DNA of 52,165 bases, from assembly GCA_003222535.1 (NCBI GenBank), contig QHWJ01000344.1:1-52165 (forward strand). Reading direction: 5' to 3'. The notes under the pieces were generated by a model, which was not told the DNA's origin, ran no database searches, and saw only the letters and a program-made list of their open reading frames with translations. The translations under genes were made by a program, and so were the position numbers. Below are positions 32,111 through 38,772 of the stretch, piece after piece. Source of the DNA: Acidobacteriota bacterium (GTDB lineage Bacteria; Acidobacteriota; Vicinamibacteria; Vicinamibacterales; CAVVIG01). The stretch's first letter is position 1. Every line of letters starts with the position of its first letter.

Positions 32111-32480
32111 CCACGAAAGCACGAAGATCCACGAAAGACACGAAAAAGACTGAGCGTGCGACCGGCCCGCTCGCGGGCTGCGATGACGCCAACGGCGCCG
32201 CAACACAAACGACCGCGATCGAACGTTTGTGATTGCGACGCCGTTGGCGCCATCGCTCGGCGGCCGGCCATGCCGGCCGCAGGTCGCACGCGCTGCCTCG
32301 GCGCGCATTGCGGTCTCTGCGGTTGGACATCCTCTTCGGCTTCTTCGTGTGTTTCGTGTCTTTCGTGACCTTCGTTCGCAAGGATCTCTGCGTGCTCTGC
32401 GGTTGAACGTGGGAAGGCCGGGCGGGCGGGCCCACGCGACCAGTATCTCGCACGCACCGGACCGGTATCACGCCGCATGG
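32111..32480. repeat. Foldback repeat B, second copy flanking the MFS gene
   Basis: CCACGAAAGCACGAAG (from 32111) starts a unit with a long dyad. The arm CGCCAACGGCGCCGCAAC... (32187-32211) faces CGTTTGTGATTGCGACGCCG... (32224-32249), with outer arms GCGTGCGACC/GGTCGCACGC and the end block TTTCGTGTCTTTCGTG near 32354. The GGGCCCACGCGACCAG block follows (about 32429-32444), whereas it precedes the unit in copy A. Confidence 0.8.
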
Positions 32481-32778
32481 GTACCGCATCAGGCGACGCA
32501 AGGCCGATCGCCGTCGGGCGCTTCAGGCGGGGATGTTCTGCGGGAGCCCTCATGCAGCGTCATCAAACAGTATTGCTGAAAAAGCTCCGCCTTGCCATTC
32601 CAGAGTGGAGATTGCCGATCGCAAGTCTGATCGCAGACTGCGGATTCAATCGAGTCCAGTCTGCGATCCAATCAGCAATCTGCAACCTCAATCTCAGTTG
32701 GGTATCCTGCGCGCGACGGCCGCGCGCGGCAAACGATACGCCGCGCGCTCCACGTCCTGCAGTCGCTACAATGTCGGC
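32481..32778. other. Non-coding stretch with 11-bp hairpin before the Rmf-like gene
   Basis: GATCGCAGACT (32629-32639) and AGTCTGCGATC (32658-32668) are perfect inverted repeats. They are flanked by GATTGCCGATC/AATCAGCAATC, giving a longer imperfect foldback. No gene is supported. The nearest gene start is GTG 32779. Confidence 0.5.
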
Positions 32779-33135
32779 GTGGAGATCGAAATGCTGTCAG
32801 GCGATTACTCGAATGACGACCTCGAGGCGAGTGCGCAGGGACGCATCGCGTTCTGGCGCGGTCGCCCGATTTGGACGAACCCGCTGACCGGAGAAGCCGC
32901 CCGGGAATGGACCGCCGGGTGGAAGCACGCACTCGGCGAGCTCTCCAGCCGGCGCGGTGGACGGATGTTGTCGGCGTCGGCGACAGACAACGCCGAGTGG
33001 CACACGGTGCTCGCCCTCTATCGACCGGACGATGTGCAGGCGATCCCGAGCAATCGCAGAACGGTCAAGAAAAGGGTGCGATCGCGAGCCGGCTCGGGCG
33101 CCCGCCCAGAGCTGCAATTTAGCAGCCCGCGGTGA
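32779..33135 (+). CDS. Rmf-like (ribosome modulation factor domain) small protein
   Basis: 118 residues from GTG 32779. The centre, AQGRIAFWRGRPIWTNPLTGEAAREWTAGWKHALGEL, follows the Rmf pattern (G-R-x-A-x-x-x-G ... N-P ... R-x-W-x-x-G-W-x-x-A). Rmf proteins bind idle 70S ribosomes and cause dimerisation in stationary phase, although many distant members have no tested role. The Arg-rich tail after about residue 95 (RRTVKKRVRSRAG) could bind RNA. The last codons and TGA stop come from the left end of an inverted-repeat element (33119), so the original C-terminus may have been replaced. Confidence 0.5.
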   Translation: MEIEMLSGDYSNDDLEASAQGRIAFWRGRPIWTNPLTGEAAREWTAGWKHALGELSSRRGGRMLSASATDNAEWHTVLALYRPDDVQAIPSNRRTVKKRVRSRAGSGARPELQFSSPR

Positions 33136-33403
33136 AAGTCCGGCTGCATTCGGGGTCCCCAGCGCGGCTGCCGCGCTGGGGACCCCGTTCGGCCGGCGAT
33201 GCATCCCCGCTCCACCCCAACGCGGCTGCCGCGTTGGGGATCCCGGGCTGGCTGCGTTGCTCCTCTCTCAAATATTCCCGATATTGCCACCCCACCGCGC
33301 AAACTACGCGCGGCGGGAGCCCCGGTTCTCGGTCGTCGCGCCTTGCCATCGGGGCGCCTCGCCGGCCTCGGTGCGACGCCGGGACTCTTACCACGGCTGC
33401 TAA
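33119..33403 (+). repeat. TTAG-type inverted-repeat element, copy 3
   Basis: 285 bp from TTAGCAGCCCGCGGTGAAAG to CTTACCACGGCTGCTAA. It holds two GC hairpins (GGGGTCCCCAGCGCGGC/GCCGCGCTGGGGACCCC, and CCCCAACGCGG/CCGCGTTGGGG) and the core GGCTGCGTTGCTCCTC plus AATATTCCCGATATTG. Its first bases supply the TGA stop of the Rmf-like gene. Confidence 0.8.
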
Positions 33404-33476
33404 AGACTGCCGGGCCAAAAGCCGAAGACCGTAGTACCCCTCCAGTGCACGGTGCATTCCTGTAAAGGACGCACCC

Positions 33477-33653
33477 ATGCCTGTTCGCAGGCGCCCTCAG
33501 CACGTCGATGCCGGCGCGATGACCGTCGTCCTCGCGATCGCCATCGCGATTGGCGCGTTCACCTGGATGACCGGGTTCTCGCCCGTCTCCGCGATGCTCG
33601 TCGGCACGTCCACGTGGACGATTTGCTGGTGGGCCGTCCGCTCTGAACGGTAG
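33477..33653 (+). CDS. Small two-helix membrane protein (58 aa)
   Basis: ATG 33477 with AAAGGA about ten bases upstream encodes 58 residues. A basic head (MPVRRRPQHVDA) is followed by two hydrophobic segments, about 15-32 (AMTVVLAIAIAIGAFTWM) and 37-54 (VSAMLVGTSTWTICWWAV). The ribosome site, GC-biased third positions and clean membrane topology support a real gene. The function is unknown. It lies just downstream of repeat element copy 3, which may separate it from its former promoter. Confidence 0.6.
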   Translation: MPVRRRPQHVDAGAMTVVLAIAIAIGAFTWMTGFSPVSAMLVGTSTWTICWWAVRSER

Positions 33654-33801
33654 GCCTTCATGCATGATCAGCTCAAAGCCAGCGCTCGAGCGACTCGGAG
33701 TGCGCCCTGCCCATCGCTCGCCGCGTATCGCTACGACGACGGCCGGCGACACCTTCCGATACGCCGATTCGACACGGCGATATGCGTCCTAGAATGTGCG
33801 T

Positions 33802-33975
33802 GTGAAGACTGAACGCGACCTCGATCGACGACCTGGTGAAACGCCGCTGATTCGCTCGCGCGATGGCAGCATCATCTATGACTTCCGGTGCAGTCGGCTC
33901 GCACAGAGCGCCCGCCTGGTGGTTCGTTGCGACTCCGACGGCGACGTATGGGTCGCCATCGTCCCCGGCAACTGA
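33802..33975 (+). CDS. Small hypothetical protein (57 aa)
   Basis: GTG 33802 to TGA 33973-33975 encodes 57 residues: MKTERDLDRRPGETPLIRSR, then DGSIIYDFRCSRLAQ, ending CDSDGDVWVAIVPGN. Two beta-strand-like segments and a charged N-terminus suggest a small soluble domain. The family is not recognised. GATATG and TAGAAT at 33778-33796 offer weak -10-like sites. Coding potential is judged from residue pattern only. Confidence 0.45.
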   Translation: MKTERDLDRRPGETPLIRSRDGSIIYDFRCSRLAQSARLVVRCDSDGDVWVAIVPGN

Positions 33976-34143
33976 CCGTCGCTCGGGGGAATTGCTGGTA
34001 ACGAAGATTCGCGTACCGACGGTTCGGCTGGCAATCCTCCTCTCTTCGCCACGCCAATGATCTAATGATCTCCCCTGCCGGATACAATCGTCAGGACGGG
34101 CCCCAGCTGCCCTGGGCGTGCCGCCTCGAATCGAGGGAGCCAG

Positions 34144-34392
34144 ATGGCCGACGAAGATCTGAAAACCGAACTGGAAAGGCTCAAAGCAGAGAATGAGCGC
34201 CTCAAGAGCCAGCGTGGTCGCAGCGTCAGCCTCAAGGTCAGCGAGAAGGGCGGCGTCTCCGTGTATGGCCTTGGCCGCTTTCCCGTGACGCTCTACAAGG
34301 AGCAGTGGACCAAACTGCTGGCGATGGCCGACGAGATTCGGGCGTTCATCAAAGAGCACGACGCTCAGTTGAAGGCGAAGCCGGAATCATAG
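34144..34392 (+). CDS. Small coiled-coil protein (82 aa)
   Basis: ATG 34144, preceded by GAGGGAG, encodes a heptad-patterned helix (ADEDLKTELERLKAENERLKSQ), then a beta segment (SVSLKVSEKGGVSVYGLGRFPVTLYKEQWTKLL) and a C-terminal helix (ADEIRAFIKEHDAQLK). The leucine-zipper-like head suggests a dimer. Proteins of this shape are common as unnamed cytosolic genes in Acidobacteriota and Myxococcota. The function is unknown. It stands alone on its strand with about 170 bp before it. Confidence 0.8.
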   Translation: MADEDLKTELERLKAENERLKSQRGRSVSLKVSEKGGVSVYGLGRFPVTLYKEQWTKLLAMADEIRAFIKEHDAQLKAKPES

Positions 34393-34693
34393 AACCGTCG
34401 CCCGAAACCGACACGCCTGCCGCTGCGTGTCGTGCGTCCCGCGCACCCTCCACGCCCGCATCCTCTTGCGCGCCGATCCGGCGCGAGCACGACACTCCCG
34501 TCATCTTCCCTGTCGAGGTTCGTTCATAACAGATCTCGTCAGGTGTAATTCCTACCGCGTAACTGTTACGCGTCCGTAGGGATCTCCCCGATTTCAGTTG
34601 GACGAATCCGGCCGAATCCTCAAAAACACGCCTGTTTTCTGGCGACTCGAAGGCTGGCGCGGAAGTCGTACTTCTTGCAGCTCTGGTGTCGCC
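34393..34693. promoter_or_regulatory. Gap with a 17-bp perfect palindrome before the receiver-like gene
   Basis: CGCGTAAC-T-GTTACGCG (34556-34572) is a perfect odd palindrome, bracketed by CCTAC (34551-34555) and GTAGG (34576-34580). It lies 120 bp before the ATG of the receiver-like gene and is a candidate operator. No gene is seen in this 300-bp stretch. Confidence 0.5.
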
Positions 34694-35107
34694 ATGAGAC
34701 ACCAAATCCTCCTTGTCCATGATGAGCAGGCGACCCGCGACAGTCTCGTCGAGGCACTCGACAAGGATGGGTTCATCGGCATTCCGGCCGCGAGCGGGCA
34801 GCAGGCATTGGACTACCTGCGCAGCGGCGGCCACGCCAGCGTGATTCTGCTGGACGAACATGCCGGGTGGACGGCCTTTCGTCGCGCCCAGCAGCGCGAT
34901 CCGGCGCTCGCGTCGATCCCGGTGATCGCGATCTCGCCGATGCAAGGATCGTCGGCGACATCTGCCGCCCCCGAGCCGATTGACGTCGGGCTGTTGATCA
35001 CAATCGTGCGTCGACTATGCAGCGGCAGCCCCGACGCGGCCTACTCCAAAACCGGCGCGCACCAGATTGAATCCCACCAGGTGATGGTATTTGTGCAGGT
35101 GGCCTGA
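34694..35107 (+). CDS. Receiver-like (CheY-fold) protein, degenerate
   Basis: 137 residues from ATG 34694. The N-terminal QILLVHDEQATRDSLVEALDKDGF aligns with receiver strand 1 and its acidic pair (here His-Asp-Glu). ASVILLDEHAG holds the phospho-acceptor Asp position, and PVIAISPMQ holds the Ser/Thr of strand 4. The usual lysine after strand 5 is missing (PEPIDVGLL), so normal phospho-switching is doubtful. There is no output domain, only a 30-residue tail. Downstream genes do not suggest a partner kinase. Confidence 0.7.
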   Translation: MRHQILLVHDEQATRDSLVEALDKDGFIGIPAASGQQALDYLRSGGHASVILLDEHAGWTAFRRAQQRDPALASIPVIAISPMQGSSATSAAPEPIDVGLLITIVRRLCSGSPDAAYSKTGAHQIESHQVMVFVQVA

Positions 35108-35165
35108 CCGCAGAGTGCATCGGAGAACCACTTCGTCAATAGCGGAACGGGCGAGGACAATCATC

Positions 35166-35561
35166 ATGAATCAATTCATGCGTCCCCAGACATTGCGCGG
35201 TGCGAACGCGGAGTGGCTGAGAGTGGTCGCATCGGTCGGCGGCGTGAGCAGGCGGAGAGACGTTGATCGCGACGGATCCGGCCCGCGCCGATCCGACGGG
35301 GCACCGGTGCGAGAGGCCTTGTGGACGGTCGATCTCGATGGGCAACGGGTCAGTTGCGAGCTGCGGCATCACGGCAGGTACGGCGTCGAGTATCGGCTGT
35401 TCCTGGACAACGAGTTCTACCGGGGGCGAGGGTTTCAGACGCGCGAGCTTGCAGTGCAGGCTGCCACGAGTGTGCGCCGCCAATTCGAGGACGACGGGTG
35501 GTCAAGCAGTGCCTTCTTCGAGATGCCGGGCTTGTCGGGTTCATGGAGGGTGAACAGATGA
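35166..35561 (+). CDS. Hypothetical protein (131 aa)
   Basis: ATG 35166 lies about 15 bases after GGGCGAGGA. After an Arg-rich N-terminus the C-terminal 80 residues show a compact alternating pattern (ALWTVDLDGQRVSCELRHHGRYGVEYRLFLDNEFYRGRGFQTRELAVQAATSVRRQFEDDGW). This resembles small domains found in many proteobacterial and acidobacterial hypothetical genes, with an aromatic-rich sheet and a terminal helix. The function is unknown. It follows the receiver-like gene by 58 bp on the same strand. Confidence 0.6.
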   Translation: MNQFMRPQTLRGANAEWLRVVASVGGVSRRRDVDRDGSGPRRSDGAPVREALWTVDLDGQRVSCELRHHGRYGVEYRLFLDNEFYRGRGFQTRELAVQAATSVRRQFEDDGWSSSAFFEMPGLSGSWRVNR

Positions 35562-36131
35562 TCGGCTGCGGGACTTCGAACTCGCTCATTTCGGCTACTT
35601 CTCGCCGCCTGCCGCGCCTGAAGGATCACCACGTCCCAGGGCGCGTCGTCGCCTGCCAGGGATTTCCTGAGAATCAGGAAGTCTTGTTCCGCTTCGTCGA
35701 ACCACATCGACATCCTCCAGAATCGACCAGCCGCCCGCGGGCGGCATCCGCCTCTCCTGGCGTGAACGCGACGTCCCGCCGGTAGCCTTCGTCATCGAGC
35801 AACCAGTCGCAGGGCGAGCCGCGGGTCTCGCGAATCGAGCTCGACAGACAAACCGAGATCGCTCCTCACCTGAAAACTTGCTTCAAATTCGGCAGACACG
35901 GCTTCAGAAGATGTCGAGGCCACCTGACGTGCGGGCTCCTCCTGTGCGCGGCTCGTTGGTTGATGCTTGGCGAACGATGGATCTGGTTGTAGAGTTTGCG
36001 CGAGGAGTGTGCAATTCGGTACAGCTCGTCACGCATCGACACACTTACGGTAACAGGTCTGACCTTTCGAAATCAGTCGGCAGTCAGAGGCGAGGCTTCG
36101 TTTACTGATCCGGTCTTCTGCGTCCTCGTTC
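35562..36131. other. 570-bp gap with coding-like minus-strand pieces in three frames
   Basis: No intact gene is found. On the minus strand three pieces look coded but lie in different frames: SAEFEASFQVRSDLGLSVEL ending at 35792, SSIRETRGSPCDWLLDDEGY (about 35850-35705), and MSMWFDEAEQDFLILRKSL from ATG 35713. Together they suggest a gene broken by frameshifts. The final 100 bp before the phosphorylase have no clear promoter. Confidence 0.4.
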
Positions 36132-36212
36132 ATGCGTCCCGTCAAGACGTTTCTCGTTCGACCGGCTCTTCCTGAGCGCCTTAAGACGCTCGAAGAGCTG
36201 GCTGGGGAGCAT
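36132..36212 (+). pseudogene. DUF3417 N-terminal remnant of the phosphorylase
   Basis: ATG 36132 opens MRPVKTFLVRPALPERLKTL followed by EELAGEH, matching the first 25 residues expected for a DUF3417-containing glucan phosphorylase (normally continuing YNLWWSW-like). The next sequence in the neighbouring frame is already MAQERLQELAQDDAFF, which in relatives lies about 50-60 residues later. A deletion at about 36205-36213 explains both. Confidence 0.6.
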
Positions 36213-38625
36213 GGCGCAGGAGCGGCTCCAGGAATTGGCGCAGGACGACGCCTTCTTCGCGCACCTGGACGCGGTGGTCGCCGGACTGCGCGACTACATG
36301 GCGAGCCCTCGTACCTGGTACCAGAAGCAATACGGCACGCCGTCGCGTCCGCTCGTCGCGTATTTCTCGCTGGAATTCGGCCTCACCGAGTCCCTGCCGA
36401 TCTATTCGGGCGGGCTCGGCATCCTCGCAGGAGACCACCTCAAGTCCGCCAGCGAGCTGGGCGTGCCGCTGATCGGCGTGGGATTGCTGTATCAGAAGGG
36501 CTATTTCCGCCAGTATCTGACGTCGGACGGCTGGCAGCAGGAACGCCACCCCTCCAACGATTTCTCGGTGATGCCGCTGCGTCCGGTTTACGCAGACGAC
36601 GGGACGCCCGTGCGGGTCCGCGTCGAACTGGCAGGCCGCCCGCTGCTGCTGCGTCTCTGGAACGCTCAGGTCGGCCGTGTCACGCTGGTGCTGCTCGATG
36701 CCAACATCCCCGGGAACCCTCCCGACCTGCAGGACATCACCGGCCAGTTGTACGGCGGCGACAGCGACATGCGGATTCGCCAGGAGATCGTCCTCGGCGT
36801 GGGCGGCATCCGCGCCCTGCACGCGCTCGGCCTCAGACCCCGTGTCTTCCACATGAACGAGGGCCACTGCGCGTTTCTGGGGATCGAGCGGATTCGGCAG
36901 CTCATTCTCGAAGAGCGGGTGTCGTTTCGCGAAGCGCTCGAGATTGTGGCGGCGAGCGGGATCTTCACGACGCACACGCCGGTCCCGGCCGGCATCGATG
37001 TGTTCTCGCCGGACCAGATCGAGCACTACTTCGCGTCGTTTCGCGAGACGTTCGGCCTGAGCCGCGAGGAATTCCTCGACCTCGGACGCGCCCAGCCGGG
37101 ACGGTCCGATGAGTTCTTCAACATGGCCGTGCTCGCCATTCGCACCGCCAGCATGGTCAACGGGGTCAGTCGTCTCCATGCCCGCATCTCGCGCGCGATG
37201 TGGCGGAATCTGTGGCCGGGAGTTCCCACCGACGAGATCCCCATCGCTCATGTGACCAACGGCGTCCACCCGCAGTCGTGGATCTCGAACGAGATGCGCC
37301 ACATCTACGACAGCTATCTCGGCCCGGGATGGGCCGAGCTGGCGGGCGACACGCGCGTGTGGCGGCGAAGCGCGCAGGTCCCAACCGACGAGTTGTGGCG
37401 CACGCACGAACGACGGCGAGAACGCCTTGTGAGGTTTACGCGGCGGCGGCTGGCCCTGCAGCTCCGACTCCGTGGCGCCAGCGTCCCCGAGGTTGCGGAA
37501 GCGGAGCAGACGCTGGATCCAAAGGCGCTGACCATTGGGTTTGGCCGCCGGTTTGCCACTTACAAACGCGCGACGCTGATGCTGCGGGACCCGGTCCGGC
37601 TCGAACGGATCCTCAACGCGCCCGGCCGGCCGGTTCAGATCCTCTTCGCGGGCAAAGCCCATCCCGCCGACGAGCCGGGGAAAGAGTTGATTCGGCAAGT
37701 CGTCCAGATTGCGCGCCGGCCGGAGTTTCGACGCCGCATCGTGTTCCTCGAGAACTACGACCAGAGTGTCGCGCGCTACCTCGTGCAGGGCGTCGACGTC
37801 TGGCTCAACACGCCGCGACGACCGCTCGAAGCCAGCGGTACGAGCGGGATGAAGGCCTTGTTCAACGGGGCGCTCAACATCAGCATTCTGGACGGCTGGT
37901 GGGATGAAGCCTACACGCCCGGCACCGGCTGGGCGATCGGCCAGGGCGAAGAGTACGAGGACGACGAATATCGGGACCGCGTCGAGGCCGGCGCGCTCCT
38001 CGATCTGCTCGAGAACGAGGTCGTTCCGCTCTTCTACCAGCGCGGCCCTGACAACGTACCGCCGGGATGGATGGCGCTGATGCGCACCGCCATCACGACG
38101 CTGTGCCCGGTGTTCAACACGAATCGAATGGTCCACGAGTACGTCGTGAATGGCTACTTGCGGGCCGACGAACGGCGCGCCCGTCTCGAGGAGGACAACT
38201 TCCGTCGGGCTCGGGAACTGGCCCGGTGGAAAGAGCGCGTCCGGAAGGGCTGGCGCGACGTTCAGGTGGCACGCGTCGAGATCGCGCTGGCCGATCACAC
38301 GCGCGTGGGGGGAGAGGTCGACGTCCGAGCGTGGGTCCGCACGGGCACGCTCGCGGCGGCCGACGTCGTCCCGCAGGTCTATTTAGGTAAGCTGCACGAG
38401 GGCCGGGATCTCGTGGAACCGGAGATCGTGCCTATGGAGAATCAAGGTGCGACCGAGGGCGACGTCGTGCTTTTCCGCGCGGTGATTCCGTGCCGAACCA
38501 GCGGCACCCACGGGCTCACCGTACGCGTCGTGCCGCACCATGTCGACCTCGGCCAACCGCACGAAACCGGCCTCATCACCTGGGCATCGTCGAGCGGCGC
38601 CGATACATCCGCCGCCGACGCGTAG
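36211..38625 (+). CDS. glgP: Alpha-glucan phosphorylase (GT35) with 5' deletion
   Basis: 804 residues from ATG 36211. The enzyme releases glucose-1-phosphate from glycogen or maltodextrin using PLP. Recognised blocks include YFSLEFGLTESLPIYSGGLGILAGDHLKSA, HMNEGHCAFLGIERIR, GIFTTHTPVPAGIDVF, HVTNGVHPQSW, GFGRRFATYKRATLM and the PLP-lysine region EASGTSGMKALFNGALN, as in the shorter TIGR02094-type phosphorylases. Family members start with a DUF3417 domain. Its first residues are present just upstream in another frame (MRPVKTFLVRPALPERLKTL, 36132-36209), but the middle of that domain is missing, so a deletion with a frameshift is inferred. The catalytic core is intact. Confidence 0.85.
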   Translation: MAQERLQELAQDDAFFAHLDAVVAGLRDYMASPRTWYQKQYGTPSRPLVAYFSLEFGLTESLPIYSGGLGILAGDHLKSASELGVPLIGVGLLYQKGYFRQYLTSDGWQQERHPSNDFSVMPLRPVYADDGTPVRVRVELAGRPLLLRLWNAQVGRVTLVLLDANIPGNPPDLQDITGQLYGGDSDMRIRQEIVLGVGGIRALHALGLRPRVFHMNEGHCAFLGIERIRQLILEERVSFREALEIVAASGIFTTHTPVPAGIDVFSPDQIEHYFASFRETFGLSREEFLDLGRAQPGRSDEFFNMAVLAIRTASMVNGVSRLHARISRAMWRNLWPGVPTDEIPIAHVTNGVHPQSWISNEMRHIYDSYLGPGWAELAGDTRVWRRSAQVPTDELWRTHERRRERLVRFTRRRLALQLRLRGASVPEVAEAEQTLDPKALTIGFGRRFATYKRATLMLRDPVRLERILNAPGRPVQILFAGKAHPADEPGKELIRQVVQIARRPEFRRRIVFLENYDQSVARYLVQGVDVWLNTPRRPLEASGTSGMKALFNGALNISILDGWWDEAYTPGTGWAIGQGEEYEDDEYRDRVEAGALLDLLENEVVPLFYQRGPDNVPPGWMALMRTAITTLCPVFNTNRMVHEYVVNGYLRADERRARLEEDNFRRARELARWKERVRKGWRDVQVARVEIALADHTRVGGEVDVRAWVRTGTLAAADVVPQVYLGKLHEGRDLVEPEIVPMENQGATEGDVVLFRAVIPCRTSGTHGLTVRVVPHHVDLGQPHETGLITWASSSGADTSAADA

Positions 38626-38772
38626 CCCGCGGATCCGTGCGCTGTCCGCAGGTGTCGGTGAGATTACCGCGGTTCAGTTGAAAGAGGCCTTTTCAAGGAC
38701 GGGCAGTCAAGTTCCGGCTTGGCAGCGGCACGGCTCCGCAGCCATAATTGGTTGCTGATCAGTCAGTTGCCA

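Noticed and set aside
30624-32379. Insertion sequence with transposase around the fsr-like gene
   Set aside because: No transposase-like frame occurs in or next to the repeats; the only gene between them is the transporter.
36181-38298. 705-codon minus-strand frame opposite the phosphorylase
   Set aside because: It is an antisense shadow; the plus strand has a complete GT35 catalytic core.
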